Source: Neckera pumila (taxonomy: Eukaryota > Streptophyta > Bryopsida > Hypnales > Neckeraceae). From it: a stretch of DNA of 64,000 nucleotides. The position numbers and the translations under genes are program-made. Of the stretch, positions 1 to 10,350 are shown piece after piece. The first letter of the stretch is position 1. The number at the start of each line of letters is the position of its first letter. The notes under the pieces are model-generated. The model saw only the letters and a program-made list of their open reading frames with translations. It did no database searches and was not told the origin of the DNA. Where the stretch lies: positions 10,492,520-10,556,519 of the forward strand of contig OZ018409.1 in NCBI GenBank assembly GCA_963969595.1, given 5' to 3'.

Positions 1-967
1 TGGTAGTCTTTACAATTGATATGGGACAATTGATATAAGACAAATGGGAATGAACTTTTTTTTTTTTTGATAACAAATGGAAACCATTGTATTAAAAGAA
101 CCAAAATAACCACCAAGCCAAAGGCTGGACAAATGAAGAGAAGATGAACAACAAGACAAAGAATACAAAGAATCAAATGAAGGAGTAGAGAGGAGGGCCT
201 TCTTTACTCCAACTAACTGAGTAGCCAACCCTAGTCGCTAAAACTGGAGTTTGGAGCCAGATATTAGTGAACCTAGACCAAGTTTGGGAATGAACTTTGG
301 AAGCAACTAGGAAACAACTAGAAAACGACTAGAAAACAACTAAGAAACAACTACCGTACGTGTAGGTCAGTTTCGTAAATAACTAGGCAAAATTTTGATT
401 GTGTCTGAAATTTTAAAAATTCTACAACTATTTCTGAAAATCTGAAAAAATTTCAAAAGAAGATCTGAGAAAATTTCAAGGGATAATTTTCCAAATCAAT
501 AGATCTTCTCAGAATCTCAAATTTTCTCAGATTTTCCCTTATTTTTCCAAAATTTTCCTGATTTTCCTGATTTTCCTAATCTTCCAAATTAACAAATCAT
601 TCTCCAAATCAATAGAAAAGGGAAGCAAATCTATGCAACCAAATCAACAAGAAATGCTAAATTTCTAGTAGTGTAGAAAATGACTAAGAAACAACTAGTA
701 TACGACTAGAAAGCGATTAGAAAGCAACTAATAAAGAACTTTGGTTATTTTATAGTTGCAATCTTTTTCTAGTTGTTTTCTAGTTGTTTTTTGCAACTAT
801 AGATTGACTTCTTTGCAACTAAAACAATGTATCAATGTTGTAAAACAACAACATAAAACAATGAAGTTAGATTTGGTGCTAATAGAGAGGATTACAGTTG
901 CAAGATAGTTGTATAGGACACTAGTTGCATAGTAGCCGGTTGTGCCGGACATGTTTTTCTTCTAGTG
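1..967. mobile_element. Terminal part of a CACTA (En/Spm)-type DNA transposon
   Basis: The right edge reads as a CACTA terminus: the reverse complement of the bases ending at 967 begins CACTAGAAGAAAAACATG. The segment is packed with subterminal motifs typical of CACTA elements: repeated AACAACTAGAAAAC on the plus strand around 300-350 and 680-730, and the inverted form CTAGTTGTTTTCTAGTTG around 770-795. The left end lies outside the window. A second CTAGTAGTG end-like motif at about 668-676 suggests nesting or an older copy. No transposase reading frame is visible here. A short minus-strand frame at 10-228 is not convincing. Confidence 0.7.
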
Positions 968-1059
968 GTTGGCATGCTCAACCTTCTCAAAGACCTTCTT
1001 TTGAAATTATAATTGGAAAACTAGATTCCCTTTCAGAAGAACATACAACATGGAATTAG
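968..1059 (+). pseudogene. Protein-kinase C-terminal fragment (TKL-type), cut by CACTA insertion
   Basis: Translation from 970 gives WHAQPSQRPSFEII and continues to EEHTTWN before a TAG at 1057. This is kinase subdomain XI, whose invariant Arg lies in the S-Q-R-P-S-F motif. The homology starts right at the CACTA terminus, so the upstream kinase part should lie left of the transposon, outside the window. A closely related tail is found at 6330-6427 (WHTQPSQRPSFDVI), and both end in TGG AAT followed by a stop. It is a non-functional remnant in this window; the family is inferred from the motif only. Confidence 0.6.
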
Positions 1060-1601
1060 ATATATTTCGATTTATTATAGAGATTCAAAAGTGGGTGGAT
1101 GTAAAGTGTATTCAAGTAAAAGTCCAAATTGTGTTGTAAATTCATAAACCTTTTTGATGAAGTGGCAATGAAAATTGTCAAACGATTTTTTCAATGTTTA
1201 GATTGGAACAAGCTACTAGTGGCTAACAAATAGTACAAGCAAAACAAGTTTTTCTTTTCTATATTTCTATATTTTGGATTGATCATAGGACAAGCCTATT
1301 TTCCTGTTTGAGAGGGTGCAAAATTAGCACCAACTACAAATTTGTATCATTGTAATTTTTCAATTATTCTACAAACATTGAATTTGGTAAATTAGTATCA
1401 AATGGACAATTAATATACTTTGGAAAAATGCCAATTATTACGAACTCATTGCTTTAAGATAGGCATAGCAAGACCATTGACATGCATAGGTAGATGGATG
1501 AATGAAATGCCTTAACCTTGCGCTAATTCAATGTTTCAAGAACAACCACCTCAAGAATTGACCCTTGCTATAAGAAATTACTGTTATTTCACTAGCAACT
1601 A
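1060..1601. other. AT-rich intergenic stretch
   Basis: No open reading frame, RNA gene or clear repeat could be supported here. Confidence 0.5.
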
Positions 1602-2533
1602 TTAACCCCTAAATGCCCAAGGCCTGTTTTGGGCTTCCTAGAATTTGCTCTAAATTGAACAAAATACTAACATTTTGATAAGTTGTATCAATTTTTTTAT
1701 AATTGTAACCGTACAAATTCAAATTAGACATGTTAGAGATCTCATAGGAAAAGAAAACACAACAATATCACTCATGGAGTAAAAGATTATAATGCTTGAC
1801 CATGAGGGTGCTAAAACTGCAAAAATCTTTCAATCTTCTTTACACAAGTCAAATCTAAAAAGTTGGTGACCAAAAAAATATGAGGTTTAAGGGCCTAACT
1901 TGTATAACCTCAATCAATTTATGGTTTCTTAAAATCTACTCTACAATTTTTTTGAATGAATTTTGAATGTGATTTTTTTTCCCAAATCTAGTGTATTTGA
2001 AGCACATTTCCAAGGCTCTCAACACTACAAGAAGTCAAGATTGCAATGGGTATCCTTGTACAAAAACTTGAATAGAAAAATCACTATCATGTATTTTCAA
2101 GATCGGATTTTTGGTGCTAAAATTCACGGTTGTCATATTGGACAGAATTTTACTGTTCACGGACCAATCGGACCAATCTGCGGTGACTGCCTGCAAACTT
2201 TGGAGGCCAATAATTTTTGGAAAAATTGTCCAAATTGGGCATGTGATATGTTTTTTGGCATCTACAGAAACTTTAGATGCCGAAAAACATGTCACATGCC
2301 CAATTTGGACAATTTTTCCAAAAGTTATTGGCCTCCATCCAGTCACCGTAGATTTGTCCGATTCGTCCGTGAACAGTAAAATTCTGTCCGATATGACAAC
2401 TGTGCTAAAATTAGACTTCAAGAAGAACTTTAAAAAAATATAATCTACTAAAAATAGCAAATTGGTTAGGTTTCATTCAATTGCAAAATTTTGCAAACAC
2501 TAGATTTGGATGCCTTGGACATTTAGGAGTTAA
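1602..2533. mobile_element. TTAA-flanked (piggyBac-like) non-autonomous element
   Basis: TTAA at 1602-1605 is followed by CCCCTAAATGCCCAAGGC. The other end, read on the reverse strand from TTAA at 2530-2533, is CTCCTAAATGTCCAAGGC. This is an 18-bp terminal inverted repeat with two mismatches. TTAA target duplication with CCC-starting termini is the hallmark of the piggyBac superfamily; assignment here is by structure only because no transposase is present. About 924 bp between the TTAA sites, including a nested 280-bp foldback element at 2125-2404. Related termini occur at 11329, 43957, 48229, 51095, 59560 and 63159. Confidence 0.7.
2125..2404. mobile_element. hAT-type foldback MITE, copy 1, with perfect 8-bp target duplication
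   Basis: The 280-bp element begins CACGGTTGTCATATTGG and ends, on the reverse strand, CACAGTTGTCATATCGG. Most of its length is one long palindrome folding around position 2270. It is flanked on both sides by CTAAAATT (2117-2124 and 2405-2412), an exact 8-bp direct duplication. An 8-bp duplication with CA-starting termini points to the hAT superfamily. Overlapping open frames on both strands here are by-products of the palindrome. A second copy lies at 51143-51441. Confidence 0.85.
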
Positions 2534-3146
2534 ATTAACAATAATTCTTCATAAATTTGGCATCAATTAACATTGTTTTTCTACTAATTTAAGATCCTAT
2601 TAGATTGAAGTTACCAAAAGCATTAATAACTTTTTCATTCTAATAGGATCCAGTCATATTGATTGGTTTTGTGGGAGACACTGTAATGACTCAAAACTCA
2701 CAACTATTTCATTACAAAACCAAAAAATTTGAAACAGCTTGCATTGTGTTCCATTCATTGCGGTAACAACAACAGTTCAAGATGATAAATTTCACTATCA
2801 AAATTTGGTACTTGTATCACCATTTGCAAATAGATCAGATCCTCATTTTGCACGGTTTAAGGGAATTTAGCCTGGGTGTCGACTTGCACTAAACAAAATC
2901 ACCAAAACGAAATGCAGAGCACGTTCAATCACAACTGCTGGTGGAAAGTAAGATCTTTACCTGCCAAATCCAAACTCAACCGATTCAACAGGCCAAGAGC
3001 CGATTCATGCTGCAACAAAAACACCTTCACACGACGAGGACTAAGGGCAGGTTACATCCCTCACCTCCAAAGTCTCAGAGTCTCCTACTTCCTCTTTGCT
3101 AGGAAAAGAGTAGAAGTACTGAGTTCCTCCTTCAGACTCTGAGAAC
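2534..3146. other. Intergenic, no supported gene
   Basis: Several short frames exist (for example 2876-3142, plus strand, 88 codons), but none resembles a known family or carries splice-supported coding structure. Confidence 0.4.
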
Positions 3147-3285
3147 TTATGTATTAGATAACTGACGAGCCGCGGTAGCGGCGAGTAGGTTATCGGACAT
3201 AACCGGTTGTTCACTTTTCAATCACAACCTTTGATCTTCATGATCCAAGGGTGTAGGAAGCAAGTTGAAAGAAGAGAAGGTTATG
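3147..3285 (+). repeat. 139-bp dispersed repeat, copy 1
   Basis: This 139-bp block recurs at 45702-45840 in the same orientation with 5 mismatches and no gap (about 96% identity), while the flanks are unrelated. It contains a GC-rich core (GACGAGCCGCGGTAGCGGCG) and the palindrome-like ATAACCGGTTGT. Both copies start and end with TTATG. It could be a solo LTR of a small TRIM-type element or a conserved segment of another transposon; the ends do not show TG..CA. Confidence 0.6.
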
Positions 3286-5900
3286 TTTTGTGAGCAGAAA
3301 CAAGCCCAAGCGCAAAAAAACAACATCAATTGACGGTCTCTGGGACAAGTAATCCTTGCACGCATCCAAATGCAACACCGACTTCTACAAAATGTAGACA
3401 ATGTGGGCAGCTAGAATGGTCTCTGGCATCCTCGTACCCAACACGATCACGTCGAATAAGCTTGGCTCTGCTACAATCATTTTTCTTCTCTCTATTACAA
3501 TCCTTCTTGAATAATGGTGAACTAAAGACTCTTCTTTCTTTTCACTGTCACAACGCACTTGTTTAGAATTCCGTATGACTTGGGAGGAGATTGTGTAGTT
3601 TTTTCCTACTAGTTTCTACCATTTCTTACATTTCCGGTGTTCTAATGTCATCATGGAGGGGTCCTTCAAAGAATTTCTGTACATAAGGAAATTGTGGGGT
3701 TTTTTTGCAGGGATGTTCATAAATTCTCTCCAAATCTCATGTGTGCAATCCAAATTGGTAGGACTTTGCAACACATTGACACATCGTACATTTCAATGTT
3801 GTTTATCCACATAATATTTGGTAGATTACAAGATGTAGTTGTCCCATATCAATTGTCAAGGGTACTGTGAAGTTGGACACATAAGAATTGTAAGATGCAA
3901 TAAACTTTTTTCACAAAAAAACTAACAGTTCTAAAGTTTGCATATTTTAGATGCCTTGAAAATTTGACAATATATGAAATTGTAAAATCCTTAAAAAAAT
4001 GAAATCTACATATTATTAATATGTTTTGAACTCTTTAAACCTAAAAGAGGGTCTAGATAAAAAAAAATTGAAATGTACAAATCTATGACATTGAAAATCT
4101 ACATATTAGTCAAATTTGAGCCTCCAAAATCTACAAACTGTATTGATTATGCACACTAAAATAGACATTAGAGTTAGATTTTCGAGACATAATTCTACAT
4201 TTTACAATATTGAATCTTCATAAACTGAGTTGATTTGGAGGTGGGAACATCTTCAAATAACATTGGAAAATGCACAAATTCCCTCCTTACTAAAATTCCC
4301 TATCTCACCTTTCCGCCTGTGACGGCCACATTCCCTATGTTTTGTTACAAAAAGTCCTTGTAAGAGGAGATTTTCAGTACAATGCCTGCAAGGATTTCAA
4401 AAACTCTTCAATTCCTTGTGTTGCAGTCTTGGGTAAGTCAACGAATCTACCGTATTTGAGCAGAGTCGAAGTTTATTTGGGGGCGGGCTGTGAGCCGCAT
4501 GATCGATGGCGAGGATCCAAAGTCTGTACTGTACCTCTGTCCCGGCGCTTGCTGAGATCATCAGAGCCTGCTTTATAGTGAGATCCTCCGTTGAGTGTAA
4601 TCTGGTTATACCACCACGTTGGATTCCCGTTGTCTTTTTGCAGGATCCGTTCCCCTCGTGCGCATGTGGATGATCCATCCGTTGTACGTCAGCCCCACTT
4701 CAATCAGCCTTTTAATTGCCAGTCGGGAGTTTCGTATAGGGCAATGCCCGACGATAAGGGTATTGCCCGACGTAAATCACGACTGAAAGAGGAGATAAAA
4801 TTGGTTGAAATGATGAGCCGGATGAAAAATCCGTAATCTCCGATTATGCAGTTTTGCCCGCGTAATTAGGGATTACGGCACAGAAGCTTCCCGCTGATTG
4901 AATGGGACGGGAACCAAGAGTGGTTTACGAGCTGTTTGAATTTGGTTGGAGTGGAGGCATTGATGTTGCATATTCGAGGAGGAGGCGTTGTTTTTTCTTG
5001 ATGTGAAAGTGCACGTGGAGGTCATTGTAAGAAGTTGTTGGAACTAGGGAAGTGATGGCAAAGGTGAAGCCAAATACGGAGTATAAGTTGCGGTGAGGAC
5101 ACAATTGAGCTTGTGGGAGAAGCCTCGTCCCCAAGTTCGTTTTGCTGCAGAGTCTCCTTCGTTTCTCACATGTTATAGTGGGACGCCCTCACACGAGAGC
5201 CTCTCATTGTGTGAAAGCGAGGGCGGGAGTCTGAGCAAGGTCCTCACACGACAAGAGGCTCGTTGCGTTAAGCATATGGGATGGTATCCGTAACAGTGCC
5301 AGGTATTGTAACGAGTGCCTGACACTGTCATGAGTGCATTCCTCCCTGTAAAGAGGGACGATTTGCAAAGGGATCCAGCTCGAAAGTGCTTAACGACGTG
5401 GGCTCAAGTCTTCACAATATGCTCGAGAGCGTAGGGAGCCAGAGGAGGTGGGTTGTTGGGGCCCGGAAAGTTGGGACTTACATATGGAGCCTAGTAGACC
5501 CATCAGGATAGTGAGCGGTGGTTTTGAGTAGAATTGCGGCATCCAAGTTGACGCAAAGTGAAGTTCTTGGTTGTGACAACCACCACTCCGGTTCAATCCC
5601 ACGCCCTGACCAACTCTCTGTTCGGGAGGAGTTAAAGGAAAGTGCCCCATGTTTCTTTTGTAATTGGGATGACCACTTGGAGTTGGGACAACTGATTGTA
5701 GAAGGAACATCAAACATTGATGGATTTTGATGTAAAATTATAGGTCCAATGTTGTTAAAGGATGGAAGGTTTGATTTGTGATGGAGAGGTATTGTGGGGA
5801 TTTTGTATATACTCATTGATTTCAAAGTGGAAGACAACATCCATCTTTGGAAGTTTGACTTGCTGTCATAACTACTCTCTCATTTCATGATTCCATTCAT
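3286..5900. other. Intergenic, no gene identified; GC-richer patch at 4.4-5.7 kb
   Basis: Between about 4420 and 5720 the base composition rises compared with the flanks. There are short inverted or repeated motifs: TGCCCGACG occurs twice at about 4745-4780, and ACAGTGCCAGGTA pairs imperfectly with GTGCCTGACACTGT at 5295-5330. Small frames on both strands overlap one another and none has a recognisable motif. It may be a decayed repeat; no function is assigned. Confidence 0.35.
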
Positions 5901-6080
5901 AGCTTGTCAAATGATAGCAAGGGATGCAAGGGTTGCATGCAAAAGTTGTATTGCACATAAATTTGAAAATTGCCAATATTCACATTAGACATTAGAGGTC
6001 TAAAGGATGCTCCAAGGATTGATTCAATGTTTTGGATGTAACAGATTATGAATGTGCAATGTTTGTTCAAAGAATAAATT

Positions 6081-6427
6081 TTGGGAGGATTCCTAAAGTT
6101 TTGCAAGAGCTTCAAAAGAATGAAGAAGATCAAAATGGTGAGATTGGAATGGTGGATTGAAAAAGTTAATATGTATAGCTTTGGAATGACATGTTACAAA
6201 ATATTAACTACTCAAATATCATTTGATAGTTATACCAAGTGCAAAATTAATGGGATAAAGTTATCAAAAGTGAAAGGTGAAAAGCACTCTTTGCCTAATT
6301 GTGTATTTCCTAGACTATTAAAGTTGGTGGAAGCATGTTGGCATACTCAACCTTCTCAAAGACCTTCCTTTGATGTTATACTTTAAAATGTAGATTTCTT
6401 TGAGTAGGGGCATAGAACTTGGAATTA
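6081..6427 (+). pseudogene. TKL/RAF-like protein kinase C-lobe pseudogene
   Basis: One frame reads YSFGMTCYKILTTQISFDSY, then PRLLKLVEACWHTQPSQRPS. This is the end of a protein kinase domain: the activation-loop-distal helix motif (normally D-V-Y-S-F-G, here N-M-Y-S-F-G) and subdomain XI with the conserved Arg. The N-lobe, the ATP-binding Lys, HRD and DFG are absent, and a TAA follows F-D-V-I-L. Downstream bases up to TGGAATTAA at 6427 still align with the tail of the related fragment at 968-1059. It is therefore a truncated copy, not a functional kinase. The TKL class is inferred from the motif style. Confidence 0.65.
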
Positions 6428-7129
6428 AATCACTTTTATCTTTTTAAAATCCTTTGATAGAATGGGTATCTTTTTGCTTTGTTGTCTATTGAATTCATGG
6501 GGATGTTTTTCAAATTCAAGTGTTTTTTCATTTCATATTTCTACTTTTCTTAATTACTTACAAGTTTGGTGTGTATGGAGTTTTGTCAAGGTACTGTTAA
6601 CCGCTTTAATATCAATCAAATACATTTAGCTTCGTCTGGAGTACTGTCGAAGATACTGTTAGCTCTCCTGTAAATCTGCACCATCAAGACCATGCTCAAC
6701 CGGGCGCCCAACAACAAAATACCACTAGAGTCCGTGCCTGCCATGGGCAGGGCTGCTTTATTAGAAGGCTTATATAGAAAACTAAGTATGAATACTTAAT
6801 AAAATCTGGCAACTCTATTGTATTGTACAACTGTACACAAGATTTTACATTGTCCTTGTGACAAATGAAAGCTCAAGTGACATTCTGTGGAGAACCATGT
6901 CACCAGAAACTTACCTACCTCCACAGCTGAAAGACCTCTAAGGATTAGCTTTTTCTTAAAGCAGTTGGCATGCTTGTCTAGAAAAAGAGATGGGCAATAT
7001 AATATTTCTAGTGAACCGGTTAGCCCCAACTCCCCAAGCCAAAATACCCGCACTGACCAGTATCCCAACTGCTCACACAAAAACATTCTCTGCGTTGCTT
7101 GATTCACAAAGCCGAAAGCTTCTTCGATT
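6428..7129. other. 3' flank of the LEA_2 gene
   Basis: AT-rich sequence with no supported gene; its last few hundred bases probably include the 3' untranslated region of the minus-strand LEA_2 gene. Confidence 0.4.
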
Positions 7130-9835
7130 TCATGTTAGCATTTGGGGGCGTCTTTCCTCCTCTTCTTCTGCTTGGACGTGTGTTTCACCCTTTTCTGCTA
7201 CCCCCGACACAAATTCCGGGAGTGGCGATAACTCCATCTCCACTCGGTTATCTTGGTCCAGTACTTTCAAAAAAACGGGATCCACTTTAATGTCGCTATT
7301 CACTTTCACCTGCAAAACAGAATTCAAAATCACCAGCAGCAAGTTCAAATTCGTGGTCACAAATTTACAAACTATGACATCTGGTTACAGCATAGGATTT
7401 GCAAAGACAGACATACATGCCTCATGCCAAACCGTTGGGAACCTGATGCCACTCGTACACCGCCCCTGTTACCAACAGCAACTGATCTAACCAAGAGAAA
7501 CTCTTGTAAGCTTGACTTGGCTAAATGTCTATCGTCACTGACCTATGAATGTTCAATGGAATAGTCTACTGTCAATTATTGAGGTCTACAACCTCTTACT
7601 TTGCAATTCATAGAGTGATAAAATTTTTGATCTCGACAGATTTCAGTTTTGTACCCCAAGATCTCCTTACAGCTCTCTGGTGGTCTCCGAAAAGCACACT
7701 ACTCAATAAGCTAAAATGCTAATAGTATCCTCCACCTTACATAACCAAGACTTCTGTTAGTGATTGTAACCAACGTTGAAGATAAACGAAGGAGTGATAT
7801 ACCCCACATAAGTGGAAATTGTAAGAGTACCTCAAAATGATTCTTGATTTTCCAGACGATGGCATCCCCAGCAATCGTGACAACAGAGTTCATCACCATC
7901 TCACGCTTCCTAACATCCTGGAAAAGCTCCGCCACATGCTCTTTCATCTTAAGCCCATCCAGCTTTGCAGGAATCTCAATTACCTGGTCACACTGCGGAC
8001 CTTGACTCCCGGATTCCACCTATTTCAAAATCCGAATAAAACCGATCAGCTACAACACAGCCCTAAAAGGGAAGGAAATCAACTAAACACACCGACAATG
8101 CAGGATTTTGTAGCTGCTCTGTCAGAAAGAAAGAGGATTGGCATTCATGGTGCTAACCCTTCTTAATTGTTTTTCCAACCCACAGCAAATGTGTTTCAGA
8201 AGATATGCAACCAATGAGATTCAAATGCACAAGGTCAAAGATAATGCTCAATTTTGAAGTCTAAAACGTCAACTATTACGATTTTAGGATACCAACAGCT
8301 CAAACACTAAGAGATCTTCAAGGTCCTACACTTGGGTTTCACACGTTAAGCATGTAAAATGAGTATAGAAGGATCCGATTTAGGTTTCAGATTACAGCGC
8401 CCTGAAGGTATGAAATACTTCGCCTGAAAGATACGTTTTAGGTACAACCTAACCTAGCAAATCATTTTTGACAACCATGTCCTCGATTATTACTACCAGG
8501 TTCATTATTTTTATAACCACAGTCATACAACCTCATCCAAGAAGATAATCACAGTACGGAATCCCTCTAACTAATAAATAAAACAACAAACTAAACTCTA
8601 CCTTCCTCTGTTTAGGGCAAACATAGCTTACAACCATTCCTTAAAAGTCACCACAATATCACAGTGTGTTTGACATCCACCAATAAAAATTTGACTCTTA
8701 CTAACTTCACAGAAGGTATTCAAATAATACATTTTTAACTGCATAGCAATCCTCTCTCACTTACCAACAAGAACGCATTAAAATTTGACTAGCAATTTCG
8801 GGTGTCTCACCTAACCAAAGACGCAAACCAAGAAGAAGAAGAAAGAGGGGTTCCTAAACCCGACCTCCTCTGTTTAGGGCAAACATAGCTTACATCCATT
8901 CCTCAAAACCACCACCATATCACACTGTATTTGACCTCTACCCGTAAACATTTGAATATTCGCCACTCACATTCGGTATCCAAATGATCCATTCTCAAGT
9001 GCGTAAGAATCCTCTTTACATTTGCCAACAAGAACATGTAAAAATGTGACAACTGACTCCACATAACCAAAGAAGAAAACCAAGAAGGAGAAAGAGGGCT
9101 TCCTAAACCCTACCTTCCTGTGTTTCCTCTCTCTAAAGCAAACATAGCTTACATCCATTCCTCCCAAACCACCACCATATCACACTACGTTTGACCTCTC
9201 TCAATAAAATTGCACTCTTCGTAAATTTCACATACGGTATCCAAATGATGCATTCTCAAGTGCGTAGGAAAATCCTCTTCCATTTGCCAACAAGAACACA
9301 TACAAATGCGACGACTGTCCCCACCTGACCAAAGAATCCATCCAACAAGGAGAAAGAGAAATTCCGACCGGCGCACCTTCGCTTGCCCCATCAAGGTCCC
9401 CCGATAGAAAATGTCCATAGTGGTGTCGGTGTACTTGATGGGCGTGACATTGGGATTCGTGACCTTGATCGACAGCTTCATGGAGACGTCCACCACTGCA
9501 TACGGGACGAAATGCTCAGTCACCCAGCGCAGCTTGAATCCGCTCAACTCCATGCCCACGACCTCAAACACGGGATCCTTGGGTCGGATGGTCCACAAAT
9601 ACCAGCCTGCCCCGCCCGCGCCCACGGCGCCCGCCACGCCTATGCCCAGCATCGCCATAGCCAACTCGATCGCAATCTCAAATTTCACGAAAACCGCAGT
9701 GGCCTGGGAATGCGATTCCGACTGATGAGCGAGCTCCGCAAACACAACTGTGCCTTTGAATGAAGACTGGAAGGAACGAACGCTGGTGTGAAGTAGTAAG
9801 TTACTCTTCTTCCCGATTTTCATATGGATCACCAT
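7130..9835 (-). CDS. LEA_2 (group 2 late embryogenesis abundant) single-pass membrane protein
   Basis: Three exons on the minus strand join in frame: 9835-9377, 8019-7831 and 7309-7130, with GT..AG introns in phase 0, giving 275 aa. A hydrophobic, Gly/Ala-rich membrane segment spans about residues 57-80 and is followed by WYLWTIRPKDPVFEVVG. The LEA_2/WHy-type beta domain covers roughly residues 95-250, with IKVTNPNV, YRGTLMGQAK, VWKIKNHF and VNSDIKVDPVFL. The C-terminal tail is acidic and Glu-rich. LEA_2 proteins are linked to desiccation and stress tolerance or to membrane-associated NDR1/HIN1-like roles; the exact role is not visible here. The start is uncertain: Met codons at 9835, 9823 and 9658 are in frame, and the first was taken. 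Intron 1 carries three tandem copies of a roughly 255-bp repeat. Confidence 0.85.
8601..9365. repeat. Three tandem copies of a ~255-bp repeat in LEA_2 intron 1
   Basis: Copies begin near 8601, 8861 and 9112, each with a (T)CTGTTT...GCAAACATAGCTTAC start, then CATTCCT...CACCA.ATATCACA, GGTATCCAAATGAT, TTGCCAACAAGAAC and an AAGGAGAAAGAG end. The last copy stops about 10 bp from the splice donor of exon 1 (minus strand). The module with TATCCAAATG and CTTGCCAACAAGAA also occurs outside the gene at about 46935-47010 (reverse), 48785-48850 and 62765-62830, so the intron copies derive from a dispersed family. Confidence 0.8.
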
Positions 9836-10184
9836 GTCGTCTATGGAAGATGATTGGGCTTTGTACTTGGACCAGAGGGAGTAGCGGCGCGACGCGTGTC
9901 CTGGAGTCTAGCTGGTGGGGGCCACTGGGCGCCACGTGTTGGTCCCTGGCGTGCTTCACTTTGGAGCGATGACCAGTGCAAGAATGTTCTGCGCATGTCC
10001 TGGAGCAGTGTGCTAAATGGGGGACGTTAACCCGTCCCACGAAGTGGGACCAGACCAGCAGGGTGGATTTACCCCGGGGAAAACGCAGGAATTTTTTGTT
10101 GGCCATAAAAAAAAAAATCCTTGCAAATTCTGAATTCATATTTGCAATCAGAGACCCTGAATTAGTTTGAAGGATTAGGGTAAA
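9836..10184 (-). promoter_or_regulatory. Putative promoter/5' flank of the LEA_2 gene
   Basis: GC-richer sequence directly upstream of the LEA_2 start, with ACGT-core motifs such as CGCCACGTGTTGG near 9930 (a G-box-like CACGTG). G-box/ABRE-like sites fit a stress-responsive LEA gene, but no transcription start is visible. A minus-strand frame at 9801-10187 covers the region and shows no homology. Confidence 0.35.
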
Positions 10185-10350
10185 CACTAATTTCTCAACA
10201 TTCTACACTATATCAATGTATATTAGTGGGAAACATGTGTGCTGCATGGATTTGTGTATTGATTCATGGCTCAGGATTAGCAATGAGTCATGAGGTAACT
10301 TCTCTAGGGTAAGGCAACCTAATTGTCAAGGCAACTTGATTTCACTATTT
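10185..10350. repeat. Dispersed repeat related to 49.03-49.26 kb (opposite orientation)
   Basis: ACTAATTTCTCAACATTC at the start and AAGGCAACCTAATTGTCAAG near the end both match, in reverse complement, the element at about 49028-49256. The spacing is similar and the middle is diverged. It looks like a degraded copy of the same MITE. Confidence 0.5.

Noticed and set aside
2035..2460. Overlapping 110-141-codon frames on both strands
   Set aside because: They lie on the palindromic hAT element, whose self-complementarity makes mirror-image open frames.
5585..5605. tRNA or SINE B-box-like GGTTCAATCCC
   Set aside because: No matching A box at the right distance, and no cloverleaf could be folded by eye around it.
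9383..9763. Plus-strand frames of 104-126 codons across LEA_2 exon 1
   Set aside because: They are antisense shadows of the GC-rich LEA_2 exon, which has clear family motifs on the minus strand.
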